Made by a program: the position numbers and the translations under genes. Positions 47,499 to 56,392 of a stretch of DNA of 64,000 bases are shown piece by piece (within the stretch, counting starts at the first letter, position 1; every line of letters starts with the position of its first letter). The notes under the pieces were generated by a model. That model made no database searches and was not told the DNA's origin. It saw only the letters and a list, made by a program, of their open reading frames with translations. The stretch lies in the NCBI RefSeq assembly GCF_004786035.1, contig NZ_CP035088.1:5598501-5662500 (forward strand). Direction: 5' to 3'. This DNA comes from Pseudomonas viciae. GTDB taxonomy: Bacteria; Pseudomonadota; Gammaproteobacteria; Pseudomonadales; Pseudomonadaceae.

Positions 47499-48659
47499 AT
47501 GTCCAAACTCGCCGTACTTTCTTTTGCCGCCCTGGCCTTCAGTGCCGCCACCCACGCCGCCGACATCGATGTACAGCTTGGCAGCACCGAACGAGTCACC
47601 CGCCTCTTCGCTTATCCCAACAACTGCAACGTGATTTGCTTTCGCGACTGGACCCTGGAACAGACCGTGGAGCATTACCTGACCCAAAGCGTCCAGCGCG
47701 ACGGTTACAGCACGGCCAAGGTCAGCGTCAAACGCGACAACGATAAAGTCTATGCCCACATCAGCGGCGTGCCAAAGGACTATGGCCAACCGCTGAAGGC
47801 ACTGCTCGACGCGGGGGACCTGGCGTACAACGGCGCCAGCAAACTCAACACCGACAAGAAATGGTCCTACAACTGGTACCTGTTCCTGCCGTTGGGCATG
47901 GCCCTGGAGAACCGCAAGAGTGTCGAGCTGCTGCACTTCCCACCGGATTACTCCCTGACCCAGGCCCAGGATTACCTGGAGTCGGCCACCACCGACCGCT
48001 GGGCCACGCTGCTGACCGTCAACGGCATTGCCGCTGACCAGACGCCCGCCTACCAGACCATCATCGATATCGCGCCAATCGCGGCCCCGTCCAATGCTGG
48101 CAGCACGCTGGAAGGACTCTACGATTATTTCAACGACTACCAGACCACCATGGTCAAGGAGGTCACTCAGGGCACAAGCGGGGCCGCGTTGCCGATGGTG
48201 GCTTTCGGCGCTCCTGTGAGGAACTGGATCAAGACCCAGTACGGCCAGACCGTGGGCGTGCTTGGCCTGGCAACCATCACCCCGGCCGCGGGGACCAAGG
48301 TTCCGGTGCTGGGCTCCAACCACCCAAGCTATATCTGGTACGCCGCTGACAAGGACAACTACGACGGTGACGAAGCCAAGGCAGATGCCGCCGGCTTGAA
48401 AGTCATGGGTCAGGACCTGAGTGCCGCGTGCTGGCAGGCCGGTATGGGCAGCAAGCCGGGCACCGATCCGAGCACCCTGCTGAACCAATGCACCCAGACT
48501 TGGCAGGTGACGCAAAAAGAGCAGACTTGCGAGTTGTTCTATACCTCGATTCGCAACCTCTCCCCGGCTGACGCGGAGAAAAAATGCGAAACGCCGGCGA
48601 TCAAGTCGCAACTGCCGCAACTGAAGGTGCCAATGCCGTTGCCGGCTGAGGCGGTGTAA
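47499..48659 (+). CDS. Unknown secreted protein
   Basis: 386 residues with a clear signal peptide (MSKLAVLSFAALAFSAATHA, cut near residue 21). I recognise no family. The mature protein has eight or so cysteines: a pair near the N-terminus (NNCNVICFRDW) and a cluster in the last third (AACWQAG, NQCTQ, QTCELFY, KKCETP), which suggests disulfides in the periplasm. No catalytic motif is evident. It stands alone between atoE and can, with a palindrome after the stop. Confidence 0.75.
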   Translation: MSKLAVLSFAALAFSAATHAADIDVQLGSTERVTRLFAYPNNCNVICFRDWTLEQTVEHYLTQSVQRDGYSTAKVSVKRDNDKVYAHISGVPKDYGQPLKALLDAGDLAYNGASKLNTDKKWSYNWYLFLPLGMALENRKSVELLHFPPDYSLTQAQDYLESATTDRWATLLTVNGIAADQTPAYQTIIDIAPIAAPSNAGSTLEGLYDYFNDYQTTMVKEVTQGTSGAALPMVAFGAPVRNWIKTQYGQTVGVLGLATITPAAGTKVPVLGSNHPSYIWYAADKDNYDGDEAKADAAGLKVMGQDLSAACWQAGMGSKPGTDPSTLLNQCTQTWQVTQKEQTCELFYTSIRNLSPADAEKKCETPAIKSQLPQLKVPMPLPAEAV

Positions 48660-48668
48660 ACCTCAGAA

Positions 48669-48700
48669 TGTCCCGCGTCAGCCTAGGCTGACGCGGGACA
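48669..48700. repeat. Perfect 32-base palindrome between convergent genes
   Basis: tgtcccgcgtcagcct and its exact reverse complement abut at cctagg. Neither strand has a T-run, so it is not a canonical terminator, although it could form a strong hairpin on transcripts from both sides. It lies between the stops of the unknown secreted protein and can. Confidence 0.75.
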
Positions 48701-48726
48701 ACTCATAGGCCTTGAGACGATGGCGC

Positions 48727-49371
48727 TCAGGGCGCGTCGACCGGGCGCAAGCGATACTGCGGCGGCAATTGCTCGAAACCACTGATCGTGGTGTCCAGGC
48801 TTTTCCAGCGCCCGTCCTTGATGCCGTAGATACAGCCATGAATCGACAGACTCTGCCCACGGTGCCAGGCGTTCTGCACGATGCTGGTATGGCCGACGTT
48901 AGCCACCTGCTGGATCACGTTGAGTTCGCACAGACGGTCTACGCGCTCTTCTTCGGTGGGCAGCTTGGCCAACACTTCGCGGTTCTCGTAATACAAGTCG
49001 CGAATCGAACGCAGCCAACCGTCGATCAGGCCCAGTTGGCGGTCCTGCATCGAGGCACGCACACCGCCACAGCCGTAATGGCCGGTGACCAGGATGTGTT
49101 TGACCTTGAGCACGTCCACCGCGTACTGGATCACCGACAGGCAGTTGAGGTCAGTGTGCAGCACCACGTTGGCCACATTGCGGTGTACGAACAGATCCCC
49201 CGGCAGCATGCCGACGATCTCGTTGGCCGGCACCCGGGCATCGGAACAGCCGATCCACAGATACTCCGGGGTTTGCTGACGGGCCAGCTTGGCGAAGAAG
49301 TCAGGATCCTCCTGCTTGATCGCATCGGCCCAGCGCGCGTTGTTATCAATCAGATCTTGTAATTCGTTCAT
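48727..49371 (-). CDS. can: Beta-class carbonic anhydrase
   Basis: 214 residues. It interconverts CO2 and bicarbonate in the cytoplasm. Zinc ligands C42, H98 and C101 and the D44-R46 dyad are visible (GCSDARVPANEI and GHYGCGG). The N-terminus MNELQDLIDNNARWADAI is typical of the proteobacterial form. It marks the return to the conserved backbone: in PAO1 this gene (PA4676) lies close to ychF, whereas here 32 kb intervenes. Confidence 0.96.
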   Translation of the reverse strand: MNELQDLIDNNARWADAIKQEDPDFFAKLARQQTPEYLWIGCSDARVPANEIVGMLPGDLFVHRNVANVVLHTDLNCLSVIQYAVDVLKVKHILVTGHYGCGGVRASMQDRQLGLIDGWLRSIRDLYYENREVLAKLPTEEERVDRLCELNVIQQVANVGHTSIVQNAWHRGQSLSIHGCIYGIKDGRWKSLDTTISGFEQLPPQYRLRPVDAP

Positions 49372-49502
49372 GCTTCTAGCCCTCGAGAATAGTGCGCAAC
49401 TTTGACAGTCGACCGCCTGTCGAGGTCACTTCAATGATGCCGTTGGAATTCTCGGCACGGCTGCGGGTCCACCCAGTAAGGCCCACAGTATGAGGAATTG
49501 CC

Positions 49503-49907
49503 ATGAATGATTCACGACGTCCCTTTGATGCGGTGCAACCGGAGCCCATCGACGACAACGAAGACCGCATGGGCTCGCTGCATGAGCTGGAATTCGACGA
49601 GGATGAGCCCAGCGCGAAAATCGGCGACGAACTGCCGGACAACGAACGCGAACAGTTGATGCCACCGGAACGTGTGCGCGAAGCGGGTATGACAGGAGCT
49701 TCGACGGAGGATCACGAACCAACCGACGACGACATGAGCCCGGAAACACTTATCCGCGAAGACGGTGCCCGGGACGCCCACGAAGCCGGCGACGACGAAC
49801 GGGCGGACTGGGACCTGAGCGTGGTGGATGAAAATGATATTGGCGGGGGCGACGGGCTGGATGAGGCGGAAATGGCAAATATCGATCCGTTGGATGGCAA
49901 GCGGTAA
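49503..49907 (+). CDS. Small highly acidic protein
   Basis: 134 residues, very rich in Asp and Glu, with almost no hydrophobic core; probably disordered. Motif-like pieces are RMGSLHELEFDEDEPS, ELPDNEREQLMPPERVREAG and DWDLSVVDENDIGGGDGLDEAEMANIDPLDGKR. Orthologues in pseudomonads are often labelled serine kinase or HPr-related, but I see no kinase or HPr motif. It lies between can and rimI as in PAO1 (PA4677 position). The role is unknown. Confidence 0.75.
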   Translation: MNDSRRPFDAVQPEPIDDNEDRMGSLHELEFDEDEPSAKIGDELPDNEREQLMPPERVREAGMTGASTEDHEPTDDDMSPETLIREDGARDAHEAGDDERADWDLSVVDENDIGGGDGLDEAEMANIDPLDGKR

Positions 49908-49981
49908 GCGCCGATAGGGCTGACGCCATCGCTCTCACTTAGAATTTGCTGAGCTCAAAACATAAGTGTATGACGCCACAT

Positions 49982-50074
49982 CTGTGGGAGCGGGTTTGCT
50001 CGCGAAAGCGGTGGGTCACCTTGCATGAATGTTGAATGTGACGCCGTCATCGCGAGCAAGCTCGCTCCCACAGG
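49982..50074. repeat. Pseudomonas REP pair (inverted)
   Basis: Inverted copies of tgtgggagcgggtttgctcg across a ~45-base spacer, between the convergent stops of the acidic-protein gene and rimI. Second of three in the window. Confidence 0.9.
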
Positions 50075-50083
50075 GGGTGGCGT

Positions 50084-50536
50084 TCAGTCGACCAGCGTAC
50101 AAGCCATGACCACCGCATCTTCACGCCCGCCCACCGCCGGGTAGTAATCCCGGCGCCGGCCAATTTCATTGAAGCCATAGCGCTCATACAGCCGGAACGC
50201 CGTGCGGTTGCTGTCACGCACTTCCAGGAAGCACTCCCGGGCCTCGGCCTTGTAGGCAATGGACATGAGGTGTTCCAGCAGACGCAGGCCCAGGCCACGG
50301 CCCTGGTTTTCCGGTTTGACGGTGATATTGAGCAGGTGCGCCTCATCCAGGATGATCTGTACCACGCCATGGCCCACTTGCTGCTGGCCTTCGAACATCA
50401 GCCAGATCTGGTATTTGCCCAGTCCGTCGAGAAATATCCCTCGGGTCCAGGGGTGACTGTAGGCCGCGTATTCAATTTTCAGCACAGCGTCGAGGTCCGC
50501 CTCGGTCATCGGGCGGAACGATACAGCGTCACTCAT
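50084..50536 (-). CDS. rimI: Ribosomal protein bS18 alanine N-acetyltransferase
   Basis: 150 residues. GNAT acetyltransferase that modifies the N-terminal Ala of ribosomal protein S18. The N-terminus VSFRPMTEADLDAVLKIEYAAYSHPWT is the RimI signature. The acetyl-CoA loop is PENQGRGLGLRLLEHL, with FLEVRDSNRTAFRLYERYGF after it. It overlaps the end of the upstream holD-type gene by 8 bases; holD-rimI is a recurrent pair. Confidence 0.94.
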   Translation of the reverse strand: MSDAVSFRPMTEADLDAVLKIEYAAYSHPWTRGIFLDGLGKYQIWLMFEGQQQVGHGVVQIILDEAHLLNITVKPENQGRGLGLRLLEHLMSIAYKAEARECFLEVRDSNRTAFRLYERYGFNEIGRRRDYYPAVGGREDAVVMACTLVD

Positions 50537-51308
50537 TCGATTCTTTCCAGCGCGCCATCAGCCGGCGCATGGCTTGCCAGACATCAGCCTTGCGCTGTGG
50601 CGTGTCCATTAACAGTTCCAGCCCGGGCAACGCCCAGGCCGAGCCCAGGCCTTCGACCTGCAATTCGCGATTGAACGCTTCGGCATCCGCCTCGCCGGCA
50701 AACTTCACCGCCGGCAGGCCGATCAGCCACAAACACGCACAGGGCTCATCTTCGAGCCGTGCCGAAACAAAGCCTTGGACGAAATCCCGCGCCGCTTCCG
50801 GCCCCTGGTCCATGGTGCCGCGGGACAACAGCGGCCAACGCACCGGCTCACCGATAATCTGCGGGCTGTCCGGCAGGCCTGCGGCGCGTAGCATGTCCTT
50901 GAGCAGCAGGTAGGCCGGATCGCGACTCTGGAAGGGGTCGCCCGTGGGCAGTTCCACCAGCAACAAGCAACGTCCGGCCCGCAGCAACTGCAGGGCGAAA
51001 CGCGGCGGCGCGACGTAGGGTGCCTTGACTGGCGCCTCCACAGCGTCTTCCACCGGTTTGGCGTTGGTGCGGGTCGAGGCCAGGCTCGGACGCGGAACCT
51101 CGACTTTCGGCCGCTCGACCACGGGCGCCACCGGCTCGGCAACCGTTGCGGCCACGGGCGCGGTCACGACCGGCGCAATGTACTCGGGCTCGGGCATGTC
51201 CAGCAGCTCGGGCCGCGATGGGGCGGCGAACGGTAATTCGGTACGCGGCAGCCAGCTGACCACCTGCATGGCGCTCAGATAAGCGCGGCGACGGGACTCG
51301 ATAAGCAA
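50529..51308 (-). CDS. holD: Probable DNA polymerase III psi subunit (pseudomonad type)
   Basis: 259 residues from a TTG start at 51308. The N-terminus ESRRRAYLSAMQVVSWLPR follows the pattern of E. coli HolD (RRDWQLQQLGITQWSLRR). A Pro/Ala/Val-rich linker follows (~35-95), then a globular C-terminal part (FALQLLRAGRCLLLVELP, CLWLIGLP, LMARWKESNE). The psi subunit links the clamp loader to chi and SSB. Pseudomonad psi is known to be cryptic and larger than the E. coli protein, and maps next to rimI, as here. A start at 51269 would cut away the conserved N-terminus. Confidence 0.75.
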   Translation of the reverse strand: MLIESRRRAYLSAMQVVSWLPRTELPFAAPSRPELLDMPEPEYIAPVVTAPVAATVAEPVAPVVERPKVEVPRPSLASTRTNAKPVEDAVEAPVKAPYVAPPRFALQLLRAGRCLLLVELPTGDPFQSRDPAYLLLKDMLRAAGLPDSPQIIGEPVRWPLLSRGTMDQGPEAARDFVQGFVSARLEDEPCACLWLIGLPAVKFAGEADAEAFNRELQVEGLGSAWALPGLELLMDTPQRKADVWQAMRRLMARWKESNE

Positions 51309-51489
51309 AGGTCGGCCACTTGTGGATAACTGAAAGTGGGAGGGATTCTACCGCCCTTCGACGCGGATCGCTTCCCTGTTGAGCCAATAGTTGATCGATA
51401 CCACACGACAGTCCGTCTCAGGGGTGAATCGCAAGCGGCCCGATGCAGTACAATCGCCGCTTTTAATTGCCAACCCGACGGCCATTGCG

Positions 51490-52770
51490 ATGATCGAACC
51501 CAAGCGCGTCTTGCGCGCCCTCGCTGAACACTGGGCATTGCTGGAACCTTTGTGCGAGCACTTCGACCAGGGCACCCTGAGCCTCAACGAATTGCGTTCA
51601 CAGCTGGCCGCCCAACAACTGGACAGCACGCCCCAGGACATCACCAGCCTGCTGGACGTGTGGATCCGCCTGGACATCCTCGTGCCAGTGGCGAAAAGCC
51701 CGAATCGCTTCGAGCTCAACGCCCAGATCCACGACTTCCTCGCTTACCTGCGCCGCGAACACCGTCTGGGCCTGTGCCTGGAGATCGAAGCCTACCTGCG
51801 TCACCTTGAGCGCCTGGCCGGCTACATCCAGGACGCCTTCGATATACGCGACGGCAACGACCTGGCCCGTCAGCTGCGCCTGCTGGACATGCGCGTGCGC
51901 GACGTCCTCAAGAAACTCGCCAACGATGAACAGGCCCTGGTGGCCGTGGCCGAACGAGCCAAGACCAGCGACCGGCAGATCCCCCTGCGTCAGCGCTACG
52001 CCGAAGTGCTGGCGACCTGGGACGAATACGTCGAACCGATGATCCAACTGGTGAACGCCGACGGTGCGTTCGAGCAAGGCGTGCGCAAGGTCGAGAACGT
52101 GCTGTTGCGCATGCTCACCGAACAGCAGCGCCTCGGCCACCTGGTGGACGATGACATGCTGCTGCGCACCCACGCGCGCATCCTCGAAATGCAGACCAGT
52201 GCCCAACTGACCTTGCGCCATGCCCGCGAACTGCTCCTGCCACTGCGCGAAGAGGCCCGCCGCCACAACGCCGTGACCCGTGGCGCCGCCCTGGCCCTGG
52301 CGGCTATTCGGCGCAAAGGCATCGATGCCGTGCCGCAGGCCGCCATGCCGTTGTTCACCCGGCCGCAAAGCACCTTCCTGGGCAGTGCGAGCCAAGTCGA
52401 AGCCTATGTCTACGCCCTGGCCCGTTTCGAGCCAAAGCCGACGCGCTTCCCCAAGTCCCACAAGACCCACAAGGGCGGCGAGGCGCCGCGGGCACCACGC
52501 ACGGTGCGCGAGATGGTCGAGCGTTGCGAAGACGCCCTGCCGATGCCGGACTTGATGACCTGGCTGCTGGAGCAGGAACCGGACGGCGCCACCGACGAAT
52601 TGCTGTACTGGTTCTCGCGCCTGTCGCGGGAAAAACGCTTCAAGCGCGAGCGTCTGGAACGCCGCGACTACCACACTCACGAGCATCAGGTCAGCCTGCG
52701 CTCCTTCGCCCTGCTCTCGGCCCGCGACAACGCCGCCGAGGATTCTGCGAGCATCCCCCATGCATCTTGA
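51490..52770 (+). CDS. mksF: MksF, kleisin subunit of the Mks condensin
   Basis: 426 residues from MIEPKRVLRALAEHWALLEP (51490). It is mostly helical, with an N-terminal winged-helix-like part (LRSQLAAQQLDSTPQDITSLLDVWIRLDILVPV) and coiled stretches (NVLLRMLTEQQRLGHLVDDDMLL). The C-terminal part ends LLYWFSRLSREKRFKRERLERR. By position and size it matches the first gene of the P. aeruginosa mks operon. The kleisin bridges MksB heads. It overlaps mksE by 11 bases. Confidence 0.86.
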   Translation: MIEPKRVLRALAEHWALLEPLCEHFDQGTLSLNELRSQLAAQQLDSTPQDITSLLDVWIRLDILVPVAKSPNRFELNAQIHDFLAYLRREHRLGLCLEIEAYLRHLERLAGYIQDAFDIRDGNDLARQLRLLDMRVRDVLKKLANDEQALVAVAERAKTSDRQIPLRQRYAEVLATWDEYVEPMIQLVNADGAFEQGVRKVENVLLRMLTEQQRLGHLVDDDMLLRTHARILEMQTSAQLTLRHARELLLPLREEARRHNAVTRGAALALAAIRRKGIDAVPQAAMPLFTRPQSTFLGSASQVEAYVYALARFEPKPTRFPKSHKTHKGGEAPRAPRTVREMVERCEDALPMPDLMTWLLEQEPDGATDELLYWFSRLSREKRFKRERLERRDYHTHEHQVSLRSFALLSARDNAAEDSASIPHAS

Positions 52771-53461
52771 TCTATCCGAACTGTCCCAGCTGGCGCCGAT
52801 CTTTCGCGAGCTGTTCAAGGGTTACCACGTCAGCCGCCGCGACCCGGAACTGTACGCGCAACTGTCGAACTTCCAGGACCAGTACCGCACGCTGTTCAAA
52901 GCCCTGGGTTTTGAGCTGGTGTGCGACACCCGTGGCTTCTATTACTTTGTGCCAGACCTCGCTGCCGCCGCAGTGAACAAGACCGCCCAGCGCCTGGCGC
53001 TGTTCACATTCATCCTGGTCGAGCACCTGGCCGACCAGGGCCGCGACCCGATCGCCGTGCTCGACGGTGGTAGCCTGGGCCGCGATGAACTGCCCTCACT
53101 GCTGGACAAGTACCGCGACCTGTTCATCCAGGCCGAAGTGCAGACCCAGGAAGAGCTGGAAGAAAAAATCATGCGGCGCATGACCCAACTGGGTTTTGCC
53201 GGCGAGGAAAACGGTGTGTACCGCTTCCTGCCGCCGATGCACCGCTTCCTCGACGTCTGCCTGTCGGTCCAGCAGGACCGCGACCTGGCTGCCAGCCTGC
53301 ACAGCGTGCTGCCGTTGCCCGTGCCGGTGCTGATCGACGAAGACAGCGACGAGAAACTGCTGCAAACCGATGATCCGCTGGACCTCAGCCCCTTTGATGC
53401 CGAGAGCGAAGAAGACGCACTGGCCCGCGCCATTGCCGAAGAACAGGAGACCGACGCATGA
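52760..53461 (+). CDS. mksE: MksE, winged-helix subunit of the Mks condensin
   Basis: 233 residues (MHLDLSELSQLAPIFRELFKGYHVSRRDPELYAQL). It resembles the KITE-type MukE/MksE partners: two winged-helix parts (LFTFILVEHLADQG and ITRRMTQLGFAGEENGVYRFLPP-like KIMRRMTQLGF...) and an acidic tail. It binds the kleisin MksF. It overlaps both neighbours, giving strict coupling within mksF-mksE-mksB. Confidence 0.86.
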   Translation: MHLDLSELSQLAPIFRELFKGYHVSRRDPELYAQLSNFQDQYRTLFKALGFELVCDTRGFYYFVPDLAAAAVNKTAQRLALFTFILVEHLADQGRDPIAVLDGGSLGRDELPSLLDKYRDLFIQAEVQTQEELEEKIMRRMTQLGFAGEENGVYRFLPPMHRFLDVCLSVQQDRDLAASLHSVLPLPVPVLIDEDSDEKLLQTDDPLDLSPFDAESEEDALARAIAEEQETDA

Positions 53462-56298
53462 GCAAGGAACGCTACGGCATCCGCCGCTTTGCCCTTTTGA
53501 ACACCGCAGGCTACAGCCTCGGCCTGTTCCCGCTGGAAGAACCGCTGTCGGTGTACGGCGCGAACAACCTCGGTAAATCCGCTTCGATCAACGCCTTGCA
53601 GTTCCCGATCCTGGCACGCATGTCGGACATGAGCTTCGGCAAGTACAGCCTGGAACAGTCCCGGCGTTTCTACTTTGCCTCGGACACCAGCTACATCCTG
53701 GTGGAAGTCGCCCTGCCCCACGGCCCACACGTGATCGGCGTGGTCGGTCGCGGCCCCGGCGGCGGCTTCGGTCACCAATTCTTTGCCTACGCCGGCAAAC
53801 TGGACCTGGCCCACTACCAGAAAGACGACACCTGCCTGCGTCAGAAAGAACTGTTCACCAACCTGGAGCGCGAAGGCCTCAAAGCCTACGAGCTCAAGCC
53901 CGATGAACTGCGGCGGTTGTTGGTAGGCGGTCATACGTCCATTCCGCTGGACCTGACGCTGATCCCGCTGCGCTCCACCAGCGAGCAAAGCCTCAAGACC
54001 TTCCGCGCGCTGTTCATCAACCTGCTGCACATGCGCGAAATCACTGCGGCCAAGCTCAAGCAACTGTTCCTCGATGCCTTCGAGCACAGCCTGCGCTCCG
54101 GTAGCGTGGATTACATTGCGGCGTGCGAAGAAGCCTTCCGCGACGTACGACGCATGGAGCAGGACTACAACTCCCTGGTCGCCGCCGGCCCGCTGGTGGA
54201 AGCCCTGGCCAATGGCGTGAAGCAGCGCGACATTCTGCGCGGCAAACTGCATCGCCTGTCGCCATTGCTCGACTCGTTGCTCGGCACCTGGTCGGACTAC
54301 GCCAGTGCGCGCAAGGAAGAGCTGACCATCCAGGCCGAACACTACCGCAACGAACAGGATTCGCTGCAGAACGACCAGCGCGGCGGCACTCAGGAACTGA
54401 TGCGCCTGGAGCGGGAAATCAGCGGCATCCAGCGCTGGATCGGCGAGCTGTCGGTGCTCAAGAACCGCTTTGCCCTGGTGGATGACGTCAAGGTTCTGGA
54501 GCAGCAACTGCTCGCGGCCAAGGACGCCCACGACGAACTGGCCGGTGCCCTGGCCCAGTCGCGGCAGTTCAGCGCCGAAGACCTGGAAGAGCGCCTGCGG
54601 GATCTGGAAAAACGCCTGAAGTCGGTCAAGCAGCAACTCGACCACGCCGACAACAACAGCTACGCCCGCCTGCGCGAAGAGTTCTCGCAGCAGGACGTCG
54701 AACGCCTGATGCGCCTGTTCAACAGCGCCCTGTTCAGCCTGCCACTGGGCGAACACGGCATCGCGCTGGACGAGAACGGCGAGTGGGTCAAATCCATGGA
54801 GCTGATCCTCGACGGCTTCAAGGGTGAACGTTTCGAAGTACCGGGCCTGTCCATCGACCTGTCCCACATCGAGCCGCCAGCCCTGCAAGCCCTGGCTGAC
54901 CGCGCCGCGCTGCGCGACCAGAAAGAGCGCCTGGAAAAAGAACTCAAGCAGCTCAAGACCCAGCAAGCCGTGGCCGCCGACCGCGCCGCGAGCAAGACCC
55001 AGACCGAAGCCCTGTACCAGCAGGTTCTCGACGCGCAAAAGGCTCTGGAAGACTTCCGCCGTACTCAGACCCTGAGCGCCGAAGAAGGCGAGAAACTCGA
55101 ACAACTGGCGCAAATGGAAGCCGCCCAGGACGAACTCAAGCGCTCCAGCGATGCCTTCACCGAGCGCGTCCAGCAACTGTCCGCCAAGTTGCAACTGGTG
55201 GGCCGGCAGATCGCCGACATGGAAGCCAAGCAACGCACCCTCGACGATGCCTTGCGCCGTCGCCAATTGCTGCCGGCAGACCTGCCGTTCGGCACGCCGT
55301 TCATGGACCCGGTAGACGACTCCATGGACAACCTGCTGCCACTGCTCAATGACTACCAGGACAGTTGGCAAGGCCTGCTGCGGGTCGACGGCCAGATCGA
55401 AGCGCTGTATGCCCAGGTGCGTCTCAAGGGCGTAGCCAAGTTCGACAGCGAAGACGACATGGAACGGCGCCTGCAACTGTTGATCAACGCCTATGCCCAC
55501 CGCACTGACGAGGCCCTGACCCTGGGCAAGGCACGGCGTGCGGCCGTGACTGACATCGCCCGGACCCTGCGCAACATCCGCAGCGACTACGACAGCCTCG
55601 AACATCAATTGGCGCTGTTCAACCGCGAGATCAACAAACGTCAGGTGTCCAACCTGCAGAGTTTCCGGATCGTCCTGGCGCCGAACAAGGAAGCGCTCAA
55701 GCACATCGACCAGATCATCCACAGCGCCGGCCAGTACGAAGAAGGCGAGACGCTGTCGGTGTTCGATCTCAGCCAGAGCGCCGAGCAGGACAACAAGAAC
55801 GAAGAAGCCAAGGAATACCTGGCGCGGCTGGTGGCGGCGAACCACAACCAGCTCGGTCTCAAGGACTTGTTCGAACTGGCCTTCGAGATCACCAAGGTCA
55901 ACGGTCAGCCCGTGATCCACACCGACATCGATGGCGCAGCGTCCAATGGCACCACCATGACCATCAAGGCGCTGACCAACATGTATTTGTTGCTGCACCT
56001 GATGGACCGCGAACAGGCCGGCCGCGTGCGCCTGCCGTACTACCTCGACGAAGCGGCGGACATCGACGAGAAAAACCAGGCCGCTCTGCTGGAAACCAGT
56101 CTGCAACTGGGCTTTGTGCCGATCCTGGCCAGTGTGAAACCGCAAGTCTGCGCCAGTGTCGCCATTGACCTGGAAGGCGGCAGCGGCCCGAACGGCATCT
56201 ACATCGACGAAGCGGACTGGAAATACATCCGTCGTCACGATGCGGTGAGGGCCACGGTGAATGTACAGGCCGATGAGCCGGAGCTGGATCCGGTGTGA
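53458..56298 (+). CDS. mksB: MksB, SMC-like ATPase of the Mks condensin
   Basis: 946 residues, the length of P. aeruginosa MksB. The N-terminal head has Walker A GANNLGKSAS (34-43). Two long coiled-coil arms (~290-430 and ~480-720) flank a hinge region around 430-470. The C-terminal head has Walker B YYLDEAADIDEKNQ with D864/E865. It helps compact and segregate the chromosome. No MksG/JetD-like nuclease gene follows; the operon ends in a strong terminator and a REP pair, which fits the housekeeping condensin rather than the plasmid-defence Wadjet form. Confidence 0.93.
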   Translation: MSKERYGIRRFALLNTAGYSLGLFPLEEPLSVYGANNLGKSASINALQFPILARMSDMSFGKYSLEQSRRFYFASDTSYILVEVALPHGPHVIGVVGRGPGGGFGHQFFAYAGKLDLAHYQKDDTCLRQKELFTNLEREGLKAYELKPDELRRLLVGGHTSIPLDLTLIPLRSTSEQSLKTFRALFINLLHMREITAAKLKQLFLDAFEHSLRSGSVDYIAACEEAFRDVRRMEQDYNSLVAAGPLVEALANGVKQRDILRGKLHRLSPLLDSLLGTWSDYASARKEELTIQAEHYRNEQDSLQNDQRGGTQELMRLEREISGIQRWIGELSVLKNRFALVDDVKVLEQQLLAAKDAHDELAGALAQSRQFSAEDLEERLRDLEKRLKSVKQQLDHADNNSYARLREEFSQQDVERLMRLFNSALFSLPLGEHGIALDENGEWVKSMELILDGFKGERFEVPGLSIDLSHIEPPALQALADRAALRDQKERLEKELKQLKTQQAVAADRAASKTQTEALYQQVLDAQKALEDFRRTQTLSAEEGEKLEQLAQMEAAQDELKRSSDAFTERVQQLSAKLQLVGRQIADMEAKQRTLDDALRRRQLLPADLPFGTPFMDPVDDSMDNLLPLLNDYQDSWQGLLRVDGQIEALYAQVRLKGVAKFDSEDDMERRLQLLINAYAHRTDEALTLGKARRAAVTDIARTLRNIRSDYDSLEHQLALFNREINKRQVSNLQSFRIVLAPNKEALKHIDQIIHSAGQYEEGETLSVFDLSQSAEQDNKNEEAKEYLARLVAANHNQLGLKDLFELAFEITKVNGQPVIHTDIDGAASNGTTMTIKALTNMYLLLHLMDREQAGRVRLPYYLDEAADIDEKNQAALLETSLQLGFVPILASVKPQVCASVAIDLEGGSGPNGIYIDEADWKYIRRHDAVRATVNVQADEPELDPV

Positions 56299-56316
56299 TG
56301 TGAAAAACCGGAAATG

Positions 56317-56353
56317 AAAAGGCCGCGATCCAAATGGATCGCGGCCTTTTTTT
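56317..56353 (+). terminator. Terminator of the mks operon
   Basis: Perfect 12-bp stem ggccgcgatcca/tggatcgcggcc around aa, followed by seven T. Confidence 0.93.
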
Positions 56354-56392
56354 CATTGCGCTATTTTTGAGTCTTCAGCGCTACTGATGGCC

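Noticed and set aside
52942..56238. 1098-codon open frame on the minus strand
   Set aside because: It mirrors mksB/mksE in a GC-rich codon-phase shadow; the plus-strand genes have clear family motifs.
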